The notes beneath the pieces are model-generated. The model made no database searches. It saw only the letters and a program-made list of their open reading frames with translations, and was not told the DNA's origin. The position numbers were made by a program, and so were the translations under genes. A stretch of 46,893 nt of DNA from JAWLHA01 sp041690535 (GTDB taxonomy: Bacteria; Pseudomonadota; Gammaproteobacteria; Thiohalomonadales; Thiohalomonadaceae): the NCBI GenBank assembly GCA_041690535.1, contig JAWLHA010000032.1, positions 1-46,893 of the forward strand. The letters run 5' to 3'. The number at the start of each line of letters is the position of its first letter. Position 1 is the stretch's first letter. Positions 8,599-16,889 of this stretch are shown one piece after another.

Positions 8599-8952
8599 GG
8601 ATGGAAGATGATTGCTCCTGCATAATCTTCACTCCCGACATCCATGTCGGTCGTATTGATACAGCGCACCTGCTTTCAAGGAATTGCATCGTTCACGGCA
8701 CGGCCGTAGCCTAAGTATGTGCGTAACTACTCACCCCATGTCAGCCGCGTCTCGATGCTGCGGGTTACGGCACCTTTGCTTTGGAGTGCGGCGGCTTGCC
8801 GCCGCTTTGCAGGACGGGAGCTTGCTCCCGCCATCCCCGGCCAGCCCACCACACGGCGCACGGCGGCAAGCCGCCCCTCGGGAAAGCGGGGGCAAGCCCC
8901 CGCACTCCAGAGCCGCCGGCAGGGGTGAGTAGTTACGTATGCGCTCGCCCCG
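8599..8952. mobile_element. MITE-1 copy G, truncated relic interrupted by a MITE-2
   Basis: Read on the minus strand this is the left half of MITE-1: a decayed terminus, the arm carrying CTTGAAAGCAGGT, then the 51-bp module shared with copies C and D (8603-8653). It lacks the other half. A 214-bp MITE-2 lies within it at 8723-8936, so the MITE-1 was there first. Confidence 0.8.
8723..8936. mobile_element. MITE-2 nested in a MITE-1 relic
   Basis: The ends GTAACTACTCACCCC and GGGGTGAGTAGTTAC are perfectly inverted. The flanks are GTATGTGC and GTATGCGC (8715-8722, 8937-8944), an 8-bp target duplication with one change. The inside holds several self-complementary blocks, among them GCGGCGGCTTGCCGCCGC near 8781 and GCGGGGGCAAGCCCCCGC near 8885, which are inverted relative to each other. 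There is no coding potential. Confidence 0.85.
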
Positions 8953-9045
8953 GTACTCGGGGACTTGCGCGCGTTCGCTCATGCTGCCAATGTGCATTGA
9001 CGGGCGAGGTGTGCGGCTCGTGCAATCTGCCAGGAAGGGGTAACC

Positions 9046-11115
9046 ATGCAGAAGTTGCTTGCAGTTGCTGTCGTCGGCGGCACCCTCACGGGGGGAGTCA
9101 TCGCCCCCTTGCCGCTTTGGGCGCAATCAGGGGAAAGGGCCAACGGTCAGACCGAGGTGCCGGTCAAGGGCGTGGCCCTCTACTCCAGTGGGGTGGGCTA
9201 TTTCGAGCACTTCGGCCCGATCGCGGGGCAGGCCACAGCCGAGTTGCGTTTCAAGCGCGAGCAGATCAACGATGTCCTCAAGAGCCTGGTGCTCGAAGAT
9301 CTCGACGGAGGGCGCATCGGCACCGTCGTCTATCCCTCCCACGACCCTCTGGAAAAGACGCTCAAGAGTTTTCAGGTGGACCTTGCTGGCAATCCGTCGC
9401 TCCCGGAGCTGCTGAAGCAGTTGCGCGGCGCCGGGGTGACCGCCCAGTTCGGCGCAGAGCCCATCCGGGGTGTGGTGCTCGGCGTCGAGGCACATTACAA
9501 GACCCTCCCCAATGGTGAGCAGATCATCGAGACGCACCGGCTCAATCTGCTTTCGGAGGGCACCATCCGGGCGCTGGCGCTGGAGGAGATCCGCGGCATA
9601 CGACTGGAGGACGCGCAGCTCCAGGCAGAGCTGGAGGAGGCGTTGGGCGCCTTGGCGGAAGCTCGTGATCAGGACCAGAAGGCGGTGACCATCCAATTCG
9701 ATGGGCAAGGCCGGCGACGCGTGCGCATCGGTTACGTGGTCGAGACGCCCGTGTGGAAGACCAGCTACCGGCTGGTGCTGCCCGAGGACCCGGGCGCGCC
9801 GCTCCTCCAGGGCTGGGCAATCGTGGAGAATCAAACCGACAACGACTGGAACGACGTTCATCTCAGCCTGGTCTCGGGCCGGCCGATTTCATTCATTCAG
9901 GACCTCTACCAGCCGCTGTATGTCCCCCGTCCGGTGGTGGAGCCGGAGCTGTACAAGAGCCTGCAGCCGCCGAGCTATGCAGCCGGTATCCCCGCCGAGG
10001 CGCCGAGACCGCTCGAACGGGGGGCGCCGAAGGGCGAAGCCGACGACCTTCACATGAAGGGCATGCCATCCCCGGCCCCTTCCGTTCAGGGGGCGCGCCG
10101 CGGCGCCGCCGCGCCCATCGACCCGACCCGTTCGATCGCCTCGCTCGCCTCGGCGGCGCAATTGGGGGAGCTGTTCCAGTACACCGTTGGCAGCGTCTCG
10201 CTACCGCGGCAGCGTTCGGCGATGATCCCCATCGTCACCGATGCGGTCGAGGTCGAACGGCTGTCGATCTACAACCGGCAGGTATTGCAGAGCCATCCGC
10301 TGAACGGGGTCCGCCTGGACAACACCACCGGCAAGCACCTGCTGCAGGGGCCGGTCACCGTGTTTGATGGGGGCGCTTATGCGGGCGATGCGCGCATCGA
10401 CGATGTGCCGCCGGGGCAGAATCGCCTGCTCAGTTTCGGGGTTGACCTCCAGGTGGCGGTGGATGCGGGCTCCACCCAGCAGCGGAGCCTCATTCAGACC
10501 GGGCGCATCGTCAAAGGCATCCTGCACCTGAGCCGCAAGCAGGTGCAGACGCAGGAGTACCGCATCGACAACAAGGGGGCGAAGGCCAAGAGCGTGCTCA
10601 TCGAGCATCCGCGTCTGCCGGACTGGCAGCTCGCCAATACCCCGCACCCGGTGGAGACCACTGAGCAGCTCTACCGCTTCAAGGTGGCTGTGGCCGGTGG
10701 CAAGCGTGAGACGCTCACCGTCAACCAGGAGCGCGTGCTGGGCGAAACGCTTGCCATCCTGCCGGCCGACATCGGCCCGATCGAGCTCTATAGCCGCTCC
10801 GGCGAGATCCCAAAGGAAGTCCGGAGCGTACTGCTCAAAGCGATGGAGCATAAACGGGCCATGGTGGACACGCAGCGCCGGATCGACGAGGCGCGCCGGA
10901 ACATCGCGGAGATCACCGCGGAGCAGAACCGGATCCGGGACAACATGCGGAGCGTCTCTCCAAACAGCGACTACTACGCCCGGCTGCTCACCAAGCTCAA
11001 TGACCAGGAGAGCCGGATCGAGCAGCTGCGGGCGGAGAGTGAGGCCCTCACGCAGCAGTTGGAACAGCAGAGGGAGGCCTTGGAGCGCTATCTCACTACC
11101 ACCACGGTGGGGTAG
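9046..11115 (+). CDS. Secreted DUF4139 domain protein
   Basis: The 689-residue protein begins with a Sec signal peptide (MQKLLAVAVVGGTLTGG..., cleavage likely after LWAQS), so it is exported. Residues 35-210 match the N-terminal part of the DUF4139/MuiA-like family (VALYSSGVGYFEHFG, REQINDVLKSLVLEDLDGG). The DUF4139 beta-rich region with VETPVWKTSYRLVL and GWAIVENQTDNDWNDVHLSLVSGRP follows, and the last 80 residues form a coiled coil. A Pro/Ala-rich linker lies near 310-360. Homologues are of unknown function; one relative inhibits mucoidy. AGGAAGGGGT precedes the ATG. Its end converges with the ArsR-rhodanese gene 37 bp away. Confidence 0.85.
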   Translation: MQKLLAVAVVGGTLTGGVIAPLPLWAQSGERANGQTEVPVKGVALYSSGVGYFEHFGPIAGQATAELRFKREQINDVLKSLVLEDLDGGRIGTVVYPSHDPLEKTLKSFQVDLAGNPSLPELLKQLRGAGVTAQFGAEPIRGVVLGVEAHYKTLPNGEQIIETHRLNLLSEGTIRALALEEIRGIRLEDAQLQAELEEALGALAEARDQDQKAVTIQFDGQGRRRVRIGYVVETPVWKTSYRLVLPEDPGAPLLQGWAIVENQTDNDWNDVHLSLVSGRPISFIQDLYQPLYVPRPVVEPELYKSLQPPSYAAGIPAEAPRPLERGAPKGEADDLHMKGMPSPAPSVQGARRGAAAPIDPTRSIASLASAAQLGELFQYTVGSVSLPRQRSAMIPIVTDAVEVERLSIYNRQVLQSHPLNGVRLDNTTGKHLLQGPVTVFDGGAYAGDARIDDVPPGQNRLLSFGVDLQVAVDAGSTQQRSLIQTGRIVKGILHLSRKQVQTQEYRIDNKGAKAKSVLIEHPRLPDWQLANTPHPVETTEQLYRFKVAVAGGKRETLTVNQERVLGETLAILPADIGPIELYSRSGEIPKEVRSVLLKAMEHKRAMVDTQRRIDEARRNIAEITAEQNRIRDNMRSVSPNSDYYARLLTKLNDQESRIEQLRAESEALTQQLEQQREALERYLTTTTVG

Positions 11116-11116
11116 G

Positions 11117-11152
11117 AGAGCGGGCGGAAAAGTCCTTTCGCGCCCCCCGCCC
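11117..11152. terminator. Possible bidirectional terminator between converging genes
   Basis: GAGCGGGCGG and CCGCCCTC are complementary and bracket about 20 bases between two converging stop codons. Position and stem suggest a shared terminator. There is no long T-run on either side and the loop is large, so the call is weak. Confidence 0.3.
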
Positions 11153-11830
11153 TCACTCGATAGTGGGACCTGTTTCCACCGGCAGACCCGCCTGCTTCCA
11201 CTCCGGGTAGCCGTCCTGCAGCCGTCGGGCCTTGTAACCCTGTACCCGCAAGCGCGCGACGGCCTCGTAGGCGAGCACGCAGTAAGGGCCGCGGCAGTAA
11301 GCGACGATTTCGGTGTTTTTCGGCAGATCGGCCAGCCGCCGCTCCAGTTGTGAGAGCGGAATGTTGACCGCACCGGGCAGGTGCCCGGCGGTGTATTCCT
11401 CAGGGGGCCGGACATCGACCACCGTGACCAGCCCGTCGCGGGCGCGCTGGAGAAGTTCGTCCACCGGCAACGGCTCCAGGTTGTCTTTCACCGTCAGATA
11501 GGAGTTCACCAACCGCTCCACCTCGGCCACATGGGTTTCGGCGACCCGGCGCAGGCAACCCAGCAACTGGATCACATCGCCACCGGAGATGCTGTAGTAG
11601 ACGTGCTGCCCCTCCTTGCGGGTGGTCACCAGGCCCGCCTGACGCAATTGCTGAAGATGCTGGGAGGTGTTGGCGATGGAGAGTCCCGAGACCTTGGCCA
11701 GGGCTTCGACGCTGCGTTCTCCCTGCGCGAGGAATTCCAGCAATTCCAGCCGGTTACCATTGCCCAGTGCCTTGCCGACCCGGGCGAATTGGGAGAAGAG
11801 ATCTTGCTTGAAGTTGCCTTCCCGTGACAT
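11153..11830 (-). CDS. ArsR-type regulator fused to a rhodanese domain
   Basis: The 225-residue protein has an ArsR winged-helix DNA-binding domain at residues 10-95 (GNRLELLEFLAQGERSVEALA, then the recognition helix ANTSQHLQQLRQAGLV). A rhodanese domain follows at about 120-220. The rhodanese loop CRGPYC (Cys179, Cys184) has the catalytic cysteine, so the domain may carry or sense a persulfide. Such fusions are known in bacteria and are thought to link sulfane sulfur or metal status to transcription; the target is not known here. I start at the ATG at 11830 because conserved sequence begins there, though the frame is open further up. It faces away from the DUF4124 gene, with about 265 bp between them. 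Confidence 0.88.
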   Translation of the reverse strand: MSREGNFKQDLFSQFARVGKALGNGNRLELLEFLAQGERSVEALAKVSGLSIANTSQHLQQLRQAGLVTTRKEGQHVYYSISGGDVIQLLGCLRRVAETHVAEVERLVNSYLTVKDNLEPLPVDELLQRARDGLVTVVDVRPPEEYTAGHLPGAVNIPLSQLERRLADLPKNTEIVAYCRGPYCVLAYEAVARLRVQGYKARRLQDGYPEWKQAGLPVETGPTIE

Positions 11831-12096
11831 CGGCACCCCGTTCAAACCAGTTATTCCAAGAAAATTGTTGCTACTGATTATACCCCCATCGGAGGGGACC
11901 CTGGCGACGTGCCATGGTTGCCCCCAATGCACCAAAGAGCGTGCTAACATGACAGCGCCCCGATGGCGGGCGGTTCCCTTCGGGGAGTCTCGGTAGCGGC
12001 TGACAGGCGCCGAGATGCCCACGAGCTGGAACGGCTACCACGGTGTAAACCGGCCACGGGTAAAGCGCCGAGAACTCGGGAATACGGAGGGACCCA

Positions 12097-12540
12097 ATGA
12101 AAAGGACAGTACTAGTGTTGCTCTTTGCCGCTGCCGCTCAGGCGGCTTCCGCCAGTGTTTACAAGTGGGTGGACGCGAACGGTGAGGTCCACTACGGGGA
12201 GAAGCCGCCCGCGGCGGTTGGGTCGTCGAAACAGATCGCTTTGGACAAGGCTCCACCGCCTGACCCCTACGCCCAGGAGCGTAGCGAGCACTTGAAGAGC
12301 TCCATGGAATCGGCGAAGGAAGCGAGGGAGAAGCGCAAAGAGGAGCAGGCCAAGGCGAAGGCGGAAGCCGCGCTTGCCAAGCAGAACTGTGCCACGGCCA
12401 AGAGCCGCGTCCACGGATACACCAGTGGGGGGCGGCTCTACCGGATGGACGAACATGGTGAGCGGCGTTACCTGAGTGACGATCAGCGGGCGTCGGAGCT
12501 GAAGCAGGCCCAGGCGGAAGTGAAGAAGTGGTGTAAGTAA
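12097..12540 (+). CDS. Periplasmic DUF4124 protein
   Basis: The 147-residue protein has a clear signal peptide (MKRTVLVLLFAAAAQAASA) and then the DUF4124 motif VYKWVDANGEVHYGEKPP, a short domain found in many gammaproteobacterial envelope proteins of unknown role. The middle (residues 65-105) is very rich in Lys, Glu and Ala and should form a charged helix. Two cysteines, one in KQNCATAK and one at the C-terminus, could form a disulfide. GGAGGG lies just ahead of the ATG. Confidence 0.85.
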   Translation: MKRTVLVLLFAAAAQAASASVYKWVDANGEVHYGEKPPAAVGSSKQIALDKAPPPDPYAQERSEHLKSSMESAKEAREKRKEEQAKAKAEAALAKQNCATAKSRVHGYTSGGRLYRMDEHGERRYLSDDQRASELKQAQAEVKKWCK

Positions 12541-12606
12541 GCCGCGTCTTCAGCCGCGATGGCTCGAAGTCCGCCCGGGGATCGGGCTGTCTGGGGGAGA
12601 GCGCTT

Positions 12607-14475
12607 TCACGGAGGAGGCAGGTCGGCGGAGGTTTCGTCGACAAGCGCCCGGCAGTCCCGATCTTCCCCTTCACCCGGTTCGATGAACGGCAGCAATCCT
12701 GCCAACGGACCCACCACTGCGGAGAGGGCGAGGGCGGCGATGCCGCGGGGGGCCAGCTCTTCGCCCTTGATGCCGAGATCGGGATCGCGCAGCGACCCCT
12801 TGATGGTCACTGGTGTTTGCGCTGCCAGGCTGCCCGGTTCCTTGGCGCGGGTATCGAACTCCAATTGCAGCTCTTCACTTCGCAGATCGACACTGCCTTC
12901 ACCCACGATCACCCGTTCTTCGGTATCTACCACCAGGACATCGGTGACCATGGTGCCGTCGCGGATCTCCAGCCCCACCACTGCACATCGCAACTGTTGC
13001 TTGGTCCCATTGCCGAACAGCAGTTCAATGATATTGAGGGCGATCCCTTCGGCGAGGGTGCTGTCGATGGCTCCGCGGGAGAGGAGGAGACCCAGCCGTC
13101 CATCGCTTTGCCCCAGAGCTTCGGCCAATGTGTGCCCGCGGCCGCGAAGTTCGAGATGCCCGGAGAGCCTGCCGCGCAGGAATTCCACCGCCGGGGTGTC
13201 ACGAAAGATAGCATGGAAAGAGGCGCGGCCCAGGCGGATATCCGTATGGAAGCTCGGCTGCCCCGCCCGTGTACCAAGCTGCAATTCGGCTTGTACCTGC
13301 CCGTCCGCCACATCCAGGCGCAGTGGGATGATGTGCAACATCCCTTCGTCGACCCGCACCCCCAATTCCAGGTTGTGCGCGTCGACAGGGCCCACGCTGA
13401 CCTCGTCGGCGCGGGCGGTGAGGTCTGCGCGCAGTGTATCCAGCCAGCCAACGGGGATGGGCGCCTCCGGGATGAGTTGTTCCGGTTCGGGACGCGGCTC
13501 ATCGAACGCAAACCTCTCCATAAGGCCTGCCAGATCCAGGCGAGCGAAGTGCAGATCGCCCCCTACGTGGGGCGGAGCGGCGGTGGGGTCGGCGGTCAGT
13601 CTTCCCCCTTTCAGGCGAGTTTCTCCAAGGTGTCCCTCGATACCCTCGGCGCGCCAACGGTTCTCCTTCAGCACCATACGGGCGGTGATCCGAAAGGGAC
13701 CGAGCTCGGAAACCGAGGGGTCAATGGGGCGCAGCAACACCCCAAGCTCGCTTCCCTCTGCGGTTACATCCACGCGCAGGACGGGAGCGTCGAGGTCGCC
13801 GGCGATTTCCCCCTGCGCTCCCACGTACTGGGCCGCATACCAGAGATGAAGATCGATGTGGAAGGGGGGCTCCGCCGTAAGGATCGCGGGCAGATCTCCG
13901 CCGCTGGCACGCACCTGCAGGGAAGCATCCCGATAAGTGCCTTCGGCACGCACTTCCATGCGTCCCCGCTCCGTAAAGAACAGCCCCTCCACCAGCGCAT
14001 TCTCCACAGCGTCCTCATACACAAAAACGCCCTCGCGGACCCACAGGGCATCGATCTGCGGCGGTTCGCCTTGTGGTTCCTCCTCCAACAGGAAATCCCA
14101 ATTTACTTCGCCTGCGGCATTTCGCTCCAGGCGCAGTGCCGGCTGCTCGAGTTCGATGCTGCGGAACTCGGGATTTCCCCGCAGAAGCCCCCAGCTCAGG
14201 GGAATCTCAATACGGAGGGTGTCGATCTCCGCCATGGTCGGCGTCGCAGACCAAGGGGCGTTGGCGATCCGCACCTGGTCTAGTCGCACGCCAATCACCC
14301 TGCCGAGATCGACCTCGAGATCGCCTGCAATCACCACCTCGCGATCGATGGCCCGGCTCGCCCACCGGGAGAGAGGGCTGCGCAGGTCGTTCCACTCCAG
14401 CGCCCAGATGCTTAATCCGACAGCAGCCAGGAGCGCGCCCAACACCCAGCCAACGAGCTTCGAAGAGCGGCTCAT
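12607..14475 (-). CDS. AsmA family envelope protein
   Basis: The 622-residue product has one N-terminal membrane anchor (KLVGWVLGALLAAVGLSIWAL), then an AsmA-like periplasmic body rich in beta strands. Typical segments include SLRWASRAIDREVVIAGDLEV-type text near the start and the C-terminal AsmA block (LRGRGHTLAEALGQSDGRLGL, ALNIIELLFGN, RDPDLGIKG). AsmA-like proteins are proposed to form grooves carrying lipids between the membranes. I chose ATG at 14475 (MSRSSKLVGW). The frame is open to 14538, but conserved sequence starts at 14475. A copy of this gene's first bases and its upstream region occurs at 28144-28245 beside the CRISPR array. Confidence 0.87.
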   Translation of the reverse strand: MSRSSKLVGWVLGALLAAVGLSIWALEWNDLRSPLSRWASRAIDREVVIAGDLEVDLGRVIGVRLDQVRIANAPWSATPTMAEIDTLRIEIPLSWGLLRGNPEFRSIELEQPALRLERNAAGEVNWDFLLEEEPQGEPPQIDALWVREGVFVYEDAVENALVEGLFFTERGRMEVRAEGTYRDASLQVRASGGDLPAILTAEPPFHIDLHLWYAAQYVGAQGEIAGDLDAPVLRVDVTAEGSELGVLLRPIDPSVSELGPFRITARMVLKENRWRAEGIEGHLGETRLKGGRLTADPTAAPPHVGGDLHFARLDLAGLMERFAFDEPRPEPEQLIPEAPIPVGWLDTLRADLTARADEVSVGPVDAHNLELGVRVDEGMLHIIPLRLDVADGQVQAELQLGTRAGQPSFHTDIRLGRASFHAIFRDTPAVEFLRGRLSGHLELRGRGHTLAEALGQSDGRLGLLLSRGAIDSTLAEGIALNIIELLFGNGTKQQLRCAVVGLEIRDGTMVTDVLVVDTEERVIVGEGSVDLRSEELQLEFDTRAKEPGSLAAQTPVTIKGSLRDPDLGIKGEELAPRGIAALALSAVVGPLAGLLPFIEPGEGEDRDCRALVDETSADLPPP

Positions 14476-14552
14476 CCTCACTCCAGCCCCAGCTGCGGGA
14501 AGGTTGGCCAACAGCATAGCAGCCTGGCCTCGGTGCACGGGTCTTCTCAGGG

Positions 14553-15025
14553 CGGGGTAAACGCATACTTACGCCACGGCCGTGCTGTGAGCGATGCAAG
14601 TCCTTGAAAGCAGGTACTCTGTAAATACGACCGACGTAACTACTCGTCCCCGACTGCATCCCGCTTATGGAATTAGGATGCGGTCGCAGGTTCACCGCAC
14701 TCGATCCTCGCTACTTGTACTGTTCGTCATTCCCGCGAAGGCGGGAATCCATAAGGCACCCAGCCCAATACCCTTGGCCCTCTGAAGTCCAGCACTGCTT
14801 TCGCGGGAATGACGGATGCGGGTGAGTAGTTATCGACCGACATGGATGTCGGGAGTGAAGATTATGCAGGAGCAATCATCTTCCATCCCTGTACGCTCGA
14901 CGGCCGCGGCCGCTTCGGGCACCCTGGCCTCCCGCGGCATAAGTGCGTCCTTGCACCCATCCATGCGGCCGACGACCTGCTTTCAAGGACTTGCATCGCT
15001 CTTGGGTAAGTATGCGTTTACCCTG
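14553..15025. mobile_element. MITE-1 copy C, long form carrying a nested MITE-2
   Basis: The family termini are present at both ends. The perfect 10-bp direct repeat CTTCTCAGGG flanks it (14543-14552, 15026-15035). Besides the usual arms, it holds a 51-bp module (14834-14884) containing the hairpin CCGACATGGATGTCGG, also found in copies D and G. A 198-bp MITE-2 interrupts it at 14636-14833. Without the MITE-2 and its duplicated 8 bp, the element would be about 267 bp. Confidence 0.93.
14636..14833. mobile_element. MITE-2 nested inside MITE-1 copy C
   Basis: The ends GTAACTACTC and GAGTAGTTAT are inverted, apart from the last base. CGACCGAC occurs directly on both sides (14628-14635, 14834-14841), a perfect 8-bp target duplication. 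The interior holds ATTCCCGCGAAGGCGGGAAT (14729-14748), a repeat core common in proteobacteria, and an inverted half copy near 14799-14812. Confidence 0.92.
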
Positions 15026-15111
15026 CTTCTCAGGGGATCTGAATAGACACTTGTCCGGTTGTGGGTGTCGAGAGCCCGTGTGACCTGAACAGAGAACTGC
15101 ACGGCCGCTGG

Positions 15112-16047
15112 CTACACGTCTTTGCCGGGAAACGCATTCTTCCTCAACGCCGCAATCCTCGCTTCACACACCTCTGCTGTCAGCATCTTCAACGCCGCCA
15201 CCCGTTCGGCGATGGCCTTCAGCTCGTCATCGGTGATGGCGTAGCGTTTGTTGTATCGCGCATCCACATAGGCTCGCCGCAGGAGATCGAAGAGGTGTTT
15301 CTCCTCATCGCTGCGACTGGGGAAAATACCCACGAAGCGCGGATCGAAACCGGCGGCCTGACGGAGCAGCTTCTCCATATCGTGTTCTTTGGGGCGGTAG
15401 CCGGTGTGCACGAGCAGGAGGCAAGTGATGTAGCGTTCGGCAGCCTGGTGGAGCAGAAATGCGGCTATTTTTGATTCGTTTTCGGAAACCGCATTGCGCG
15501 ACATCTTTGAAAATCCATCCGCACTGCTCATCCACTCCTCAAAGTACTCCTTTGCATGTCGCAGTAGCGTCTCCGGCGGCAGCTCCTTCGGCGGGCGTGC
15601 CAGTTTGTAGCGGCCGGAATCGAAGAGCAGAAATCCCTCCTTCAAGATATCCATGAAGAAAAAGCGCCGCTCCGCAAGCATTTGGTTCACGTGCTGAATG
15701 GTATGCACGATGTAGTTGACGCGCGTGCCGCGCCCGGACGGCTCCAGAGCCTCTTTCAGTGCACTGTCGTAGGCCACATCACGTTCAGTGTCTTTGTTGG
15801 CGGTGACCACGAGAATGTCATAGTCGGAACGGTACTCGTAGGTGATATCGTCCTCTTCGTACTCATCCTCCACCCAGTCACCGCGGGCGTGAGAGCCGAA
15901 GAGAATGATCATCTCCACACCGTGACGCGTGCGGATCTCGGAAACAACCTTGTCCAACTCGGCAAGCTTGTGGGACGGCAGATGCTTGGGGCGTCTCTTC
16001 ATCGTATACCAGGCCGACAGGCTCCCATTGAGCGTTAGCTTCCTCAT
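15112..16047 (-). CDS. Nucleotidyltransferase-HEPN fusion protein
   Basis: The 311-residue protein joins an N-terminal minimal nucleotidyltransferase domain (GSHARG at 51-56; SDYDILVV with Asp75 and Asp77) to a C-terminal HEPN domain (about 150-300: LLHQAAERYITCLLLVHTGYRP, LLRRAYVDARYN). In separate form such pairs are MntA-HepT toxin-antitoxin modules, in which the transferase AMPylates the HEPN toxin. Here they are fused. Two oddities: an acidic insert (about residues 58-73) lies between GS and DYD, and I see no clear R-x4-6-H RNase motif, so the HEPN part may be inactive. Its AAGGAGGT ribosome site is excellent, and its ATG overlaps the stop of the 70-residue gene ahead (ATGA). Confidence 0.85.
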   Translation of the reverse strand: MRKLTLNGSLSAWYTMKRRPKHLPSHKLAELDKVVSEIRTRHGVEMIILFGSHARGDWVEDEYEEDDITYEYRSDYDILVVTANKDTERDVAYDSALKEALEPSGRGTRVNYIVHTIQHVNQMLAERRFFFMDILKEGFLLFDSGRYKLARPPKELPPETLLRHAKEYFEEWMSSADGFSKMSRNAVSENESKIAAFLLHQAAERYITCLLLVHTGYRPKEHDMEKLLRQAAGFDPRFVGIFPSRSDEEKHLFDLLRRAYVDARYNKRYAITDDELKAIAERVAALKMLTAEVCEARIAALRKNAFPGKDV

Positions 16048-16256
16048 CGCCGCACCTCCTTCTGCCGGAGCTCATCGCTCCAGTGAACCTGATGAAGGGC
16101 TTTGTCGAGCCGACGGGCAAGATCGTCCAGCACCTGCGCCAAGGCAGGCTGGTCCACCTCTCTCAAATCGGCCCCGGGAAGCATCAAATCGGCCAGCACC
16201 CGCAAGTGGCTCGCCACGTGCTGAATGCTGTCCGCAACGGAGTGGTCCAGTTCCAT
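16044..16256 (-). CDS. Small helical protein upstream of the MNT-HEPN gene
   Basis: I do not recognise this 70-residue product. It looks all-helical and charged (SIQHVASHLRVLADLML, ALAQVLDDLARRLDKALHQVHW), with no signal peptide or membrane segment. The ATG at 16256 has GGAG seven bases ahead, and the stop overlaps the start of the nucleotidyltransferase-HEPN gene, so the two are made together. A small partner protein is likely; whether it is an antitoxin-like helper cannot be told. Confidence 0.65.
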   Translation of the reverse strand: MELDHSVADSIQHVASHLRVLADLMLPGADLREVDQPALAQVLDDLARRLDKALHQVHWSDELRQKEVRR

Positions 16257-16551
16257 GTTCGTCTCCTGACAGTCGGTCCATGTGCAGCGGGAGATCCCTG
16301 CCCATGTAAGGGCTCCCCTTAAACGCATGCACTTCGTCCTATCAGGTGCGGCGGGCTTATTCCCTGAGAAACACCCAGGTCTGCTATTACACCCTCACCC
16401 GGATCCGAACACCGGGCGCCGCGGCCGCCTGAAACGGCTCAATCCTAACGGATTGGAAGTGGAGGAGAAAGGGGGGAGGAGCAAGGAGGAGGACACACGC
16501 GGGCTCGCCTTGCGGAAGCGCTTCGATGGGCCTAATACGTGCCCGGCTTCG

Positions 16552-16614
16552 TATTTTGAGATTGATGTGCGAACGCGGGTCGGGCAAATCAGCGAAATGC
16601 TCGAGGAAGCTCAT
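16552..16614 (-). pseudogene. Relic of an ISAs1-family transposase N-terminus
   Basis: The minus strand encodes MSFLEHFADLPDPRSHINLKI. This matches the characteristic start of ISAs1-family transposases (an LEHF-x-x-LPDPR motif) in the DDE-transposase-associated domain. The resemblance stops after about 21 residues and no DDE core follows, so only a fragment remains. The rest of 16257-16889 shows no other gene I can support; the region probably also holds the WYL gene promoter. Confidence 0.55.
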
Positions 16615-16889
16615 GGCGGGCGTGAATCCAGGGTAGCCAAATCTTCGCCCATTCGATCGTTTTTCATCCCAATCGACTACTCAGGTAATTTGATCAGCCC
16701 ATAAGCCCAGTTGAGCAACCGACGCACTTACCACGCTGGCGCCAGCTTTCTCCTTGTGCATACATCCCAAGCTTAGCCGCAATAACCTTGCTGTTTGTGG
16801 TGCGATCTTGCCCTGCTCCCGCATTGGGCGCTTGAATGACCGCCCACTACTTAGCACAATCGACCCATGTCGATGAGCGGGAACTCTGA

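Noticed and set aside
14555..15046. Short frames inside MITE-1 copies (such as Met-Gln-Glu-Gln-Ser peptides)
   Set aside because: They recur because the element DNA is repeated; frames differ in length and end at random among copies, so they are not treated as genes.
16282..16704. A 140-codon plus-strand frame before the WYL gene
   Set aside because: No recognisable domain and an atypical composition; it runs antisense to the ISAs1 relic.
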